DNA of 55,229 bases from Candidatus Omnitrophica bacterium CG08_land_8_20_14_0_20_41_16 (GCA_002774445.1 PEYI01000029.1:1-55229), one strand, 5' to 3'; positions 34,180 to 42,191 are shown, counted from the stretch's first letter. Translations and numbers: made by a program. The notes: generated by a model not told the origin, from the letters alone.

Positions 34180-34719
34180 ATGAACAATAGATTTCTTAAG
34201 AACATACTAATTCTCCTCTTGGCTAGCGCTTTGGTCTTTGTGGTATTCAGATATATTTCTTATTTAAGAGAAAATATCAGAAGCCTTGAAGGCCAGAAAC
34301 AAAGCCTTGAATACCAGAAACAAAGCCTATCACAGGAGCTAGAGAAAGAAAAGAATACCGTAGAGCAGCTTAAGCTAAAAAATGACAGCCTGAAAGGTAA
34401 CTTAAAGGCTGCTCATAAAAGATTAAATAAGTCATTTTTAGCCTTAAGCCAATCAGAAAAGAGGGCTGAGGAGTTAAGTTCGCAAGCAGACATATTAAAA
34501 GCAGAAAACAACGCCCTTTCAGAAGAGAAGGCTAGGCTTGTAGGGGATAATGAAGCTTTTAAATCTAGGCTGACTTCTATCCCCGAACTCAAGAAAGCAA
34601 TCCAAGAGTTAAAAAGACAAGCGAGGTTGGAAGGTAATCGGGGTTTCTTGATTAAAAATGGTAAGAGCACATCTGTTGTTAAAGTCAAGATAGAGGTAAC
34701 TCCGGCTTCGGGTAAATAA
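34180..34719 (+). CDS. Membrane-anchored coiled-coil protein
   Basis: The 179-residue protein has one N-terminal membrane helix (residues 8-27, ILILLLASALVFVVF) and then a long heptad-type coiled coil, about residues 30-145, with the duplicated segment GQKQSLEYQKQSL. The C-terminal 35 residues are beta-like. I recognise no family. It is followed one base later by the PAP2-like gene, so both are made from one nearly leaderless message. The most likely role is structural, in the inner membrane and periplasm. Confidence 0.7.
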   Translation: MNNRFLKNILILLLASALVFVVFRYISYLRENIRSLEGQKQSLEYQKQSLSQELEKEKNTVEQLKLKNDSLKGNLKAAHKRLNKSFLALSQSEKRAEELSSQADILKAENNALSEEKARLVGDNEAFKSRLTSIPELKKAIQELKRQARLEGNRGFLIKNGKSTSVVKVKIEVTPASGK

Positions 34720-34720
34720 T

Positions 34721-35167
34721 ATGAAAGAGATATTTGTTCAGACGGTCCAGAATAAGATTTTTATGACTACGCTCTCGGCTTGGCTTATCGCCCAGATAAT
34801 AAAAGTAACCATAGGTATAATCCGCGAAAAAAGGTTTGATTTCCGCTGGTTTATCGGTACCGGTGGTATGCCTTCATCTCATGTCGCAGGCGCTTCCTGT
34901 TTGGCTGCGGCTATGGGTTTTGAATATGGTTTCAGCAGCCCTTATTTTGCCTTAGCCGCGGCATTTGCCATTGTGGTTATGTTTGATGCTCAGGGCGTGC
35001 GCCGGGCAACCGGAAAACAGGCAGGCATTTTAAATAAAATAACCGAAGATATTTATTGGAAAGGTAGAATTCCCGAAGGCCGGCTGCGTGAACTCATTGG
35101 GCATACCCCGGTTGAGGTTATCGCAGGTTTTATAGTTGGGGTTACCATAGCGGTATTAGCAAGATAA
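34721..35167 (+). CDS. Divergent PAP2-family membrane protein (DUF212)
   Basis: The 148-residue protein matches the DUF212 / divergent PAP2 family: FRWFIGTGGMPSSHVAGAS, VVMFDAQGVRRATGKQAGIL, LNKITED and RELIGHTPVEVIAGFIVG. The conserved Ser-His and His residues suggest phosphatase-like chemistry on a lipid phosphate, but no activity is proven for this family. It has about three to four hydrophobic helices. It lies directly downstream of the coiled-coil membrane protein. Its stop codon is next to a hairpin-array element. Confidence 0.85.
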   Translation: MKEIFVQTVQNKIFMTTLSAWLIAQIIKVTIGIIREKRFDFRWFIGTGGMPSSHVAGASCLAAAMGFEYGFSSPYFALAAAFAIVVMFDAQGVRRATGKQAGILNKITEDIYWKGRIPEGRLRELIGHTPVEVIAGFIVGVTIAVLAR

Positions 35168-35257
35168 CACCCGGCCTTATTTGAGAGGCCGGTGTGCGCT
35201 TCTGCGCAACACCCCGCACTTAAAGGAATTGCGCGGGTGTGCACTTATTGTGCTAGG
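35164..35257. repeat. Hairpin-array element, family B copy 2
   Basis: Pairs CGGCCT/AGGCCG (35171-35190), TGCGC/GCGCA (35194-35207), CCCGC/GCGGG and GCAC/GTGC follow one another. The motifs AATAACACCCGG-like start, TTCTGCGCAA and TGTGCACTTA(C/T)TGTGC are shared with 30293-30470. It ends a few bases before the ribosome site AGGAGG of the next gene. Confidence 0.75.
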
Positions 35258-35266
35258 AGGATTTAA

Positions 35267-36085
35267 GTGGTTAAGAAAACTTTAATTATATGGGGCGTTG
35301 TAATATTAACCCTGTTCGTTGCTTTAGCTTTTTTCTTTAAGAAGGATAGCGGTAATAGCGCCTCGCGAAAAGAAGGTAACCCAATTTCTGCTTCAGCGCT
35401 CTTAAATAAAGCAAGGGGCCTAGAGGCCAAGGGAGATTTAGTAAATCTTAAGGATGTATATCAGAAGTTAGTGAATGATTTCCCGAATTCTAATGAGGTA
35501 ATGAATTGGCAGAAAAAAGCCGAGGACATAAATATAAAGCTGCTATTTTCTCCGGCGATAACTGCTAAAAGCGCCCTTTATGAAATTAAACCCGGTGATA
35601 CCCTGGCTAAGATTGCCCGGGAATTTAAAACTACCGTGGATTTAATTAAGAAGAGTAATAATTTAAGCGATGATAGGATTGTTGGGGGTAGGAAGATAAA
35701 GGTTTGGACTGCGCCTTTTAGCATGCTGGTGGATAAATCCCAAAACATATTGATTCTTAAAAGCGATGAAGAGATTATAAGGACTTATATTGTTTCAACG
35801 GGAAAGAATAACTCTACTCCCATAGGTAATTTTAAGATTATCTCTAAGTTGGTCAATCCTGCCTGGTTTAAGTCCGGTACGGTTGTTCCCGCGGGAAGCC
35901 CGGAAAATATTCTGGGGACGCGTTGGATGGGAATTGATTTTCCCGGTTACGGCCTGCACGGAACAACCGATCCCAAGAGCCTTGGTAAACAAGTTACTCA
36001 AGGATGCGTGCGCTTGAGCAATTCTGATGTTGAGGAGCTCTATACTATTGTCCCCATTGGCACAGAAGTAGTTATTGTCGACTAA
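35267..36085 (+). CDS. LysM / L,D-transpeptidase (YkuD) with TPR-like linker
   Basis: The 272-residue protein has an N-terminal membrane anchor (residues 5-24), a short TPR-like helical part (about 43-90), a LysM domain at about 104-147 (YEIKPGDTLAKIAREF) and a YkuD domain at about 153-272. Catalytic residues are His231 (YGLHGTTD) and Cys247 (TQGCVRLSNSD). Such enzymes make 3-3 cross-links or attach proteins to peptidoglycan. Start is GTG with a good AGGAGG site. It stands alone between two repeat elements. Confidence 0.9.
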   Translation: MVKKTLIIWGVVILTLFVALAFFFKKDSGNSASRKEGNPISASALLNKARGLEAKGDLVNLKDVYQKLVNDFPNSNEVMNWQKKAEDINIKLLFSPAITAKSALYEIKPGDTLAKIAREFKTTVDLIKKSNNLSDDRIVGGRKIKVWTAPFSMLVDKSQNILILKSDEEIIRTYIVSTGKNNSTPIGNFKIISKLVNPAWFKSGTVVPAGSPENILGTRWMGIDFPGYGLHGTTDPKSLGKQVTQGCVRLSNSDVEELYTIVPIGTEVVIVD

Positions 36086-36147
36086 GTGAAGCCACAACCC
36101 CCCCATCACTTTCAATATAGCATAGGCTAAATACGAAAGTGATGGGG

Positions 36148-36209
36148 GATTAATTCGCGCAAATAACTTACGCTGCACTTCGTGCTGCCGTAAGTTATGC
36201 GCTCATTAA
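36148..36209. repeat. Palindromic repeat family A, copy 2
   Basis: ATAACTTACG (36163-36172) pairs with CGTAAGTTAT (36189-36198). Its first 25 bases are identical to 8185-8209, and its right end GCGCTCATTAA leads directly into accA. The loop (CTGCACTTCGTGCTGC) differs from copy 1, as expected for a palindrome family with variable loops. Confidence 0.85.
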
Positions 36210-36210
36210 A

Positions 36211-37158
36211 ATGGCCAGACTTGATTTTGAAAAACCCATTGTTGAGCTTGAGAAGAAAATTCAAGAACTCAAGCATTTTATTTCAGATAAGAAGATCGAT
36301 CTTTCTTCCGAGGTTAAAAAGCTGGAAGATAAGCTTGAGGACTTAAAGAAAGACACCTACACTAATCTTACCCCTTGGCAGATGGTTCAACTTGCCCGGC
36401 ATCCTCAAAGGCCATACACATTAGATTACATAAATATTTTGATGACAGATTTTATGGAACTCCACGGAGATAGGCTTTTCTCCGATGATAAGGCTATTGT
36501 TTCAGGGTTAGCAAGGTTAGATAAGCAGAAGGTTGTGGTTATTGGGCATCAAAAAGGCCGGGATACAAAAGAAAATCTTAAGTGTAATTTCGGCTGCGCT
36601 CATCCGGAGGGTTATCGTAAGGCCTTAAGGATGATGCAGCTGGCCGAAGAATTTAATCTCCCGGTTATAATTTTTATTGATACACCCGGGGCTTATCCGG
36701 GGATAGGAGCGGAAGAGCGCGGGCAGTCTCAGGCAATCGCTACCAATTTAAGAGAGATGGTTTCTATAGCTACTCCGATAATCTCTATAGTCATTGGCGA
36801 GGGCGGATCAGGGGGGGCATTGGGGATAGGGGTTGCGGACCGAGTTTATGTATTAGAAAATTCGTATTATTCAGTTATATCTCCTGAAGGTTGCGCCGCT
36901 ATATTATGGAAAGATGGATCAAAGGCTCCTGAGGCAGCGGCAGCTTTGAAACTAACCGGGGAAGATCTTTTAAGGCTTAAGGTTATTGATGCGGTTATCC
37001 CCGAGCCCTTAGGCGGGGCGCATCGCAATCCTGAAAAGACAGCGCAGAATATAAAAGAAGTTTTGGTTAAAGAGATAAAAGAGCTAAAAAATTTTAAGAA
37101 AGAAGACCTCCTTAAGGCTAGGTATAATAAATTTCGCGGTATGGGAGTTGTGGCATGA
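36211..37158 (+). CDS. accA: Acetyl-CoA carboxylase carboxyltransferase subunit alpha
   Basis: The 315-residue protein has the standard AccA length. N-terminal helices (LEKKIQELKHFI) are followed by the crotonase-like core with GCAHPEGYRKALRMMQLAEE, IIFIDTPGAYPGIGAEERGQ and IGEGGSGGALGIGVADRVYVL. With AccD it transfers carboxylate from biotin to acetyl-CoA, giving malonyl-CoA. Its position beside a PadR gene and a polyketide-type cluster suggests it could serve extender supply, but it may be the only AccA of the cell. It overlaps the next gene by four bases (ATGA). Confidence 0.96.
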   Translation: MARLDFEKPIVELEKKIQELKHFISDKKIDLSSEVKKLEDKLEDLKKDTYTNLTPWQMVQLARHPQRPYTLDYINILMTDFMELHGDRLFSDDKAIVSGLARLDKQKVVVIGHQKGRDTKENLKCNFGCAHPEGYRKALRMMQLAEEFNLPVIIFIDTPGAYPGIGAEERGQSQAIATNLREMVSIATPIISIVIGEGGSGGALGIGVADRVYVLENSYYSVISPEGCAAILWKDGSKAPEAAAALKLTGEDLLRLKVIDAVIPEPLGGAHRNPEKTAQNIKEVLVKEIKELKNFKKEDLLKARYNKFRGMGVVA

Positions 37159-37670
37159 TTGAACAAGAGTTATTACTATTGGGGCTTTTACGCGAAGGCC
37201 CTAAGCATGGCTATGAGATAAAAATTAAAGTTAAGCAGATCCTTTTTTTGTTTGCCGGGATTGAGCTTAAATCCGTATACTATCCCTTAAAAGTATTGGA
37301 ACAAAAAGGCTTGATAGCCAAAAGAATAGCTAAGCTTGGCAGAAGGCCACAGCGCATTGTTTATACCTTGACCGTAAAGGGTAGGAGCCGTTTTGACGAT
37401 CTATTAAGTAAGAGCATTCTACAGCTTAAGCGTCCGCAGTTTAGCCTGGACCTAAGCCTATATTTCATGCATTATTTAAAACCTTCCTCTGCCCGGCGCC
37501 GGGTTCGCGCCAGGCTGCGTATTTTGAATAAGATAGCGTTTGGTTTAACGCAGATGTCTAAGTCTAAGGCAGGTAAGAAACCATTTTCTTTAGCCCGGAT
37601 TCTTGAGCATAATCTTAAAATGCTTCAGGCCGAATCCGATTTCCTCTCTAATTTAATTAAAACCCTATAG
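37155..37670 (+). CDS. PadR-family transcriptional regulator
   Basis: The 171-residue protein has a PadR-type winged helix (LLLGLLREGPKHGYEIKIKV, VYYPLKVLEQKGLI, RIVYTLTVKGRSRF) and a C-terminal helical dimerisation part as in Vir/PadR-s1 proteins. It starts in the accA stop (ATGA), so it is co-translated with it. Immediately downstream lie a strong promoter and an 18-bp palindrome, making it the obvious candidate regulator of the polyketide-type cluster. Its ligand is unknown. Confidence 0.85.
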   Translation: MIEQELLLLGLLREGPKHGYEIKIKVKQILFLFAGIELKSVYYPLKVLEQKGLIAKRIAKLGRRPQRIVYTLTVKGRSRFDDLLSKSILQLKRPQFSLDLSLYFMHYLKPSSARRRVRARLRILNKIAFGLTQMSKSKAGKKPFSLARILEHNLKMLQAESDFLSNLIKTL

Positions 37671-37712
37671 AGAACAGTGTATTGTTTGCAATTTCCCATT
37701 GTATTTTTTCTC

Positions 37713-37740
37713 TTGACAAAGGTTGAACTATTTTTATAAT
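37713..37740 (+). promoter_or_regulatory. Strong promoter in front of the polyketide-type gene cluster
   Basis: TTGACA (37713-37718), a 16-base spacer and TATAAT (37735-37740): consensus at both boxes. The expected start point is near 37747, just before the palindrome at 37755-37772. Confidence 0.85.
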
Positions 37741-37754
37741 ATAATTAAATTTAA

Positions 37755-37772
37755 ATAGTAAAATTTTACTAT
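37755..37772. promoter_or_regulatory. 18-bp perfect palindrome, candidate operator
   Basis: ATAGTAAAATTTTACTAT is perfectly symmetrical. It covers about +8 to +25 of the predicted transcript and ends three bases before the first start codon, where a ribosome site would be expected and is absent. The PadR gene immediately upstream makes it a plausible operator; a role as an RNA structure is the alternative. Confidence 0.6.
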
Positions 37773-37775
37773 ATC

Positions 37776-38051
37776 ATGATTATGAATTGGGACTCTGCTA
37801 CAGAAACTAAATTCCGTTTATTTATCTCCAAGATACCGGTTTTCCACCGCCATATTACTGAAGAAGCCGTGGTTAAGAAAGCTGCGGAAAATGCCGGGGC
37901 AAGAGGTTCGGTCCTTGTTGAGGAGCAGGACGTGCTATGCGCATTTTTTTCCGATGTGCCTTCCCCGTTTTACAGTATGATGTGCAGGCTTCTTGAGCAG
38001 ACCGGGTTTGATTATAAGAAATACGGTTTTCCCAAGAATGTAAATAAATGA
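37776..38051 (+). CDS. Small protein with PCP_red-like (protochlorophyllide-reductase-type) domain
   Basis: A 91-residue protein. The N-terminal half (MNWDSATETKFRLFISKIPV then RHITEEAVVKKAAENAGA) resembles the PCP_red domain found at the end of BchB/ChlB and in small free proteins of anaerobes. The C-terminal half is its own (FSDVPSPFYSMM, Cys-containing). It starts the putative cluster operon under the 37713 promoter, without a ribosome site, and overlaps the next gene by four bases (ATGA). The role is unknown; a redox or tetrapyrrole link is a guess from the domain name only. Confidence 0.5.
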   Translation: MIMNWDSATETKFRLFISKIPVFHRHITEEAVVKKAAENAGARGSVLVEEQDVLCAFFSDVPSPFYSMMCRLLEQTGFDYKKYGFPKNVNK

Positions 38052-39055
38052 AAATCGCTGTCATTGGCGCAGGCGCAATAGGCGCCTTAATTGCAGGCTA
38101 CCTTAAGCTAAAGGGCGAAGATGTATCATTAGTCGGCCGGCCTGAGGCAGTTTGTATTATTAATAAAGAAGGACTTAAGATATCGGGGGTAAGGGGGAAT
38201 TTTAAGGTTGATATATTCGCCCATGAAGTCCTAACTTATAAACCTGAGCTCCTGATTTTAGCGACCAAGACACAGGATATTGAGTCTGCGCTAAAGGATA
38301 ACTTAAGCCTGATTAAAGATTCCATTATTGTAACTACGCAAAATGGAGTTCAGGCGGATAATATCGTATCCCGCTATTTACCGCAGGGGAATATTATTTC
38401 GAGCATCGTGATGTTTGGCTCTACTTATTTTTCACCGGGAAAGGTGGTGCATAATTTTGAGGGGAGTTGGGTCTTAGGGGATATTTTCAAGAAAATATCC
38501 GATTCTAGAATACTCTCCGTAAGTTTAACCCTGGATAAAGCATTTACTACAATTATCAGCGAAGATATCTTGGGGATGAAGTATTTAAAGATTTTTGTTA
38601 ATGCTAACAATTGCATTCCTGCGATATTGGGCTTAAGTATGCAGGAGGCTTTTTCTGATCCTGAGGTTAGCCGCGTAAGCATTGGCATCTGGAAAGAGGG
38701 TTTTGATTTACTGTCTCAAGCAGGGATAAAATTGGTTTCTTTACCGGGTTTTCCCGTAGAAAATATAACCAGGCTTATTTCTATCCCTTCAAACGAAGCC
38801 GCGAAGGCATTCTCGGGAATAATGACAAAATTGAGCAAGGATCCTTTATACGGCTCAATCTTGCAGAGTATTAAGCGTGGCCGGAGTTCGGAAATAGATT
38901 ATATTAACGGCGAATTCGTAAGTTTGGCAGAAAGGCATAGATTAACCGCGCCGCTGAATAATAAACTAGTAAGCATGGTGCATGAAGTTGAAGAAACAAA
39001 GAAGTTTTTTAGCAAAGAGGGGCTTTTTAATAGCGTGAAATTATTATTAAACTAA
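38048..39055 (+). CDS. PanE/ApbA-family 2-ketoacid (ketopantoate-type) reductase
   Basis: The 335-residue protein has the N-terminal NAD(P) site IAVIGAGAIGALIAGYLKLKG and the family motifs LILATKTQDIE and TTQNGVQADNIV. The C-terminal domain has GRSSEIDYINGEFVSLAERH, which is diagnostic for PanE-like enzymes. Ketopantoate reductase makes pantoate for CoA, but PanE relatives reduce other 2-keto acids. Here it lies in the polyketide-type cluster, so it may act on a pathway intermediate or support CoA/ACP cofactor supply. No panB is nearby. Confidence 0.85.
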   Translation: MKIAVIGAGAIGALIAGYLKLKGEDVSLVGRPEAVCIINKEGLKISGVRGNFKVDIFAHEVLTYKPELLILATKTQDIESALKDNLSLIKDSIIVTTQNGVQADNIVSRYLPQGNIISSIVMFGSTYFSPGKVVHNFEGSWVLGDIFKKISDSRILSVSLTLDKAFTTIISEDILGMKYLKIFVNANNCIPAILGLSMQEAFSDPEVSRVSIGIWKEGFDLLSQAGIKLVSLPGFPVENITRLISIPSNEAAKAFSGIMTKLSKDPLYGSILQSIKRGRSSEIDYINGEFVSLAERHRLTAPLNNKLVSMVHEVEETKKFFSKEGLFNSVKLLLN

Positions 39056-39056
39056 G

Positions 39057-39698
39057 ATGAGCGAAATAAACCCCGTTAGAAATACCGAAAAGACAGGAAG
39101 AGGAAATGAAATTTCTAACGGGGTAAATACTCCTTTCCCAAGATTAAAACTAACCGTAACCGGAGTTTTCGGCGAATGTTACCATGGATATAAAATCGGC
39201 GATGAGATAATCTTGGAGGATTTTACGCATGCGCCAAAACATTTTTGTTTAGGCCTTGTCCACGCGCTGTTTCCGGTAATTTATGCCTTAAGTTTTGGGG
39301 CAAAATTCGGCTTTCGCGATAACCAACGTTCGCTTTTAATCACTTGCCCTGACGGAGGTAAATTAGAGTTTAAGGCAGAAATCTTGGATAAAAATGGTAT
39401 TGTAGAGAACCTTTCCAGGGACCCCAGCCATAAATTTAATCCTAAAAAAATGGTTATTGAAGTAGTCCAGTCTAAAGGCAAATGTACATTTGGCTATAAG
39501 GTGGGGGATAAATGGGAAACCACCGGGTTAAAATGTATTCCCGGGTTTTGCGGAGCGGCATTTCATACCGCATTTCCGGCTTTATTCGCCTTGAATTTTG
39601 GGGCTAACTTCTTTTTTATGGATAGCCCTAATTCCATAGATACGGTCACTTGCCCTGACGGCGGGAATATTATATTTAAGATTACGAGAGTGGAATGA
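39057..39698 (+). CDS. Duplicated TIGR04076-like protein with N-terminal palindromic-repeat peptide
   Basis: The 213-residue protein contains two copies of a domain of about 80 residues, at about residues 33-110 and 127-212. Each has a Gly/Cys start (GECYHGYKIGDEI; GKCTFGYKVGDKW), an HALFPVIYAL / HTAFPALFAL core and a closing TCPDGG. This is the pattern of the TIGR04076 family, of unknown function, with conserved Cys residues suited to metal or redox chemistry. Residues 4-23 derive from the NPVRN...ISNGVN palindromic element. It lies one base after the PanE-like gene and one before the ketosynthase gene. Confidence 0.75.
   Translation: MSEINPVRNTEKTGRGNEISNGVNTPFPRLKLTVTGVFGECYHGYKIGDEIILEDFTHAPKHFCLGLVHALFPVIYALSFGAKFGFRDNQRSLLITCPDGGKLEFKAEILDKNGIVENLSRDPSHKFNPKKMVIEVVQSKGKCTFGYKVGDKWETTGLKCIPGFCGAAFHTAFPALFALNFGANFFFMDSPNSIDTVTCPDGGNIIFKITRVE
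39070..39124 (+). repeat. 55-bp in-frame palindromic element (NPVRN...ISNGVN family), copy 1
   Basis: Arms ACCCCGTTAGAAAT (39070-39083) and ATTTCTAACGGGGT (39111-39124) are perfect inverted 14-mers around a 27-base loop. They are read as NPVRN and ISNGV near the start of the host protein. Copy 2 at 46860-46914 has identical arms, loop length and frame. Confidence 0.95.
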
Positions 39699-39699
39699 T

Positions 39700-40959
39700 A
39701 TGAAAAGAAGAGTGGTTATCACCGGCATAGGGACTATTTCGCCTAACGGTATAGGTAAAGAAGCTGTTTGGCAGGGGATGTCATCCGGAAAATCGGGGGT
39801 AAAATTAGTCGATGGCTTTGATGTTTCAGTCTTTAATACTAAAATTGCCGCCGAAGTACGTGATTTTAATCCTTTTAAATTAGGGTTAAATCACGAAGAA
39901 GCCATGCGCATGGATAGATATGTGCAGTTTGCTGTAGTCGCGGGGAATATGGCGATTAAAGACAGTAAATTAAATTTTGTAAAAGAGGATCCGCAACATA
40001 TTGGGGTTTCTCTGGCTAATGCCATCTGTGGCACAAAATATATGGAAGAGGAATTTGCCCTCGTAACTGATAGCGGCAAAAAGCCAATTGATCCGTCTTT
40101 AGTCAGGCCGGATCTTTATGATGCGGCAATGTTTAATACGCCTTCAATTGAGTTATCCGCAAAATACGGATTAAAAGGGGTATGCAATACACTTTCCACC
40201 GGCTGTACTGCCGGGACAGATTCTCTCGGGTTTGGCTTAGAGACAATTCAGGACGGCGAACAGGATATTATGATTTGCGGCGCGGCAGAAGCGCCGCTGA
40301 CTCCGATTACTTTCGGCGCATTTGATGTAATTAATGTTTTGTCTGTGCATAACGATGAGCCGCAAAAAGCTTCGCGTCCGTTTGACAATAAACGCGACGG
40401 GTTTGTTTTGGCCGAGGGCGCAGGAATCCTGGTTTTAGAGGAATTAAATCATGCTTTAAAGCGCAATGCCAGAATTTATTGCGAAGTCCTTGGTTTCGGC
40501 ACAAGTTGCAATGCATATCACATGACAGATTTACCTTCAGACGGTAGGGCGATGGAGACTTGTATTTCGCTTGCCTTAAAAGATTCCGGGATAAGCCCTA
40601 AAGAGATAGATTATATTAATGCCCATGGATCATCCACGCGCATGAACGATATCTTCGAGACCAGCGCATATAAGGCGATTTTTGGGGATTACGCCTATAA
40701 GTTGCCTATCAGCTCTTTTAAATCTATGATTGGCCATCCTTTGGCTGCGGCAAATGCCATTGAGCTGACTGTAGTTGCGATGATCTTTGACAAAAACATT
40801 CTTCCTCCCACCATTAATCAGGAAGAAAAAGACCCGCAGTGTGATTTATATTATATCCCCAACGAAGCAATACAAAAAAAAGTAAACACGATTATTAAGA
40901 CCAGCAGCGGTTTTTCAGGGATTCATTCATCTTTGGTTTTAAGGAGATATGATGGATAA
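39700..40959 (+). CDS. Type II polyketide ketosynthase alpha (KS-alpha)
   Basis: The 419-residue protein is a beta-ketoacyl synthase of the type II polyketide kind. The active-site stretch NTLSTGCTAGTDSLGFGLE (Cys169) is closer to actinobacterial KS-alpha (STGCTSGLDSVG) than to FabF. His309 is in DYINAHGSSTRMND, Lys341 and His346 in FKSMIGHPLAAANA. It should condense malonyl-ACP units as a heterodimer with the next gene, which overlaps it by 11 bases. The ACP, cyclases and ketoreductase needed for an aromatic polyketide are downstream. A modified FabF for an unusual fatty acid is the alternative. Confidence 0.9.
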   Translation: MKRRVVITGIGTISPNGIGKEAVWQGMSSGKSGVKLVDGFDVSVFNTKIAAEVRDFNPFKLGLNHEEAMRMDRYVQFAVVAGNMAIKDSKLNFVKEDPQHIGVSLANAICGTKYMEEEFALVTDSGKKPIDPSLVRPDLYDAAMFNTPSIELSAKYGLKGVCNTLSTGCTAGTDSLGFGLETIQDGEQDIMICGAAEAPLTPITFGAFDVINVLSVHNDEPQKASRPFDNKRDGFVLAEGAGILVLEELNHALKRNARIYCEVLGFGTSCNAYHMTDLPSDGRAMETCISLALKDSGISPKEIDYINAHGSSTRMNDIFETSAYKAIFGDYAYKLPISSFKSMIGHPLAAANAIELTVVAMIFDKNILPPTINQEEKDPQCDLYYIPNEAIQKKVNTIIKTSSGFSGIHSSLVLRRYDG

Positions 40960-42181
40960 GATTGCGGTTACGGGTATAGGTGTCGTTGCGCCTTCCGGAA
41001 TTGGCAAGCGTCAGTTCTGGGCGAATATTAAAAGCGGCCGCTCTTTTATTAAAGAAATCACCCGTTTTGATTCCTCTAAATACCCATCGCGTATCGCCGG
41101 CCAGATTGATGACTTAGAAAAATATAGCCACATATCAGAGAGGCTCTTAAAGAAGATTGATGCCTTTTCGCATATGGCGCTGATTGCTTCGGAAATGGCC
41201 TTGCAGGATGCTGGTATTGATATTAAGAATGAGGATCCCAGCCTGATCGGGATTTTCTTAGGCAATGCCATCGGCGGTTGGCTTTATGCCGAGACAGAAT
41301 TAAGGGACCTCTATTTAGAAGGCCGTGAAGGAGTTTCCCCTTATATGGCTTCCGCGTGGTTTCCCGCGGCCCCGCAAGGGCAGGTTTCTATTTATTACGG
41401 GATAAAAGGATTTTCTAAAACTGTAGTCGCGGACAGGGCCAGTTCTTTAATGGCTTTAGGCTATGCCCGGAAAGTTTTAGCTAAAAATAAATTAAATATG
41501 ATTTTAGCCGGAGGCATGGAAGCGCCGGTTACGCCCTACGCTTTATTATGCTGTAATACTTATGGCGCGCTTTCCAAGAATAATAATGACCCGGAACATG
41601 CTTACCGGCCATTTGATAAAAAGCGCGACGGTTTTGTTTTAGGGGAGGGGGCAGGTATCGTGGTTATGGAGAGTGTTAACCGGGCTAAGCAAAGAGGAGC
41701 TAATATTTTAGGCTATATCAGCGGTTACGCCACTACCTGCGACGCGGTGGATAGAATAAATTGTGCTCCGGATGGTAAAGAACTGGCCTGGACAATAAAT
41801 AACGCGTTCTCTGAAGCCAAAGTAAACCCGGGGGAGATTGATTATATCAGTTTAGATGGTTTAGCTATTGATTTATGGGATAATTCTGAAATTAACGCCC
41901 TGAAATTAGTTTTCGGGCATAGGTTAAAAGATATTCCTTTAAGCTGCCCGAAATCAATGTTTGGAAATTTGTTGGGGGCATCAGGGGTAGTGGATATGAT
42001 TACTACTATTTTAGCTATGGAGCATAGCCTTGTTCCGATTACCTTAAACTTGGACGCGCCCAGTGTAAATGGGCTAAATTATGTTACCAAAGAAGCTAAA
42101 GAATACAAAATAGATAAAGCCTTAATTATTTCCCGCGGTCGTGGCGGGATTAACGCGGTACTGGTGGTTGAAAAAGCTTAA
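40949..42181 (+). CDS. Chain-length-factor-like ketosynthase beta (KS-beta/CLF)
   Basis: The 410-residue protein is a KS-fold partner of the preceding gene, but all three catalytic residues are replaced: the nucleophile Cys by Arg163 (VVADRASSLMALGYARK), the first His by Asp303 (YISLDGLAID), the second by Asn340 (MFGNLLGASG). Lys335 remains. Known CLFs have Gln at the Cys position (AEQAGGLDALGHARR-like), so the sequence aligns well yet differs there. Chain-length factors set the length of the polyketide. The start overlaps KS-alpha by 11 bases, as in classic type II pairs, supporting stoichiometric synthesis. Confidence 0.88.
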   Translation: MMDKIAVTGIGVVAPSGIGKRQFWANIKSGRSFIKEITRFDSSKYPSRIAGQIDDLEKYSHISERLLKKIDAFSHMALIASEMALQDAGIDIKNEDPSLIGIFLGNAIGGWLYAETELRDLYLEGREGVSPYMASAWFPAAPQGQVSIYYGIKGFSKTVVADRASSLMALGYARKVLAKNKLNMILAGGMEAPVTPYALLCCNTYGALSKNNNDPEHAYRPFDKKRDGFVLGEGAGIVVMESVNRAKQRGANILGYISGYATTCDAVDRINCAPDGKELAWTINNAFSEAKVNPGEIDYISLDGLAIDLWDNSEINALKLVFGHRLKDIPLSCPKSMFGNLLGASGVVDMITTILAMEHSLVPITLNLDAPSVNGLNYVTKEAKEYKIDKALIISRGRGGINAVLVVEKA

Positions 42182-42191
42182 GGAGGATTTA

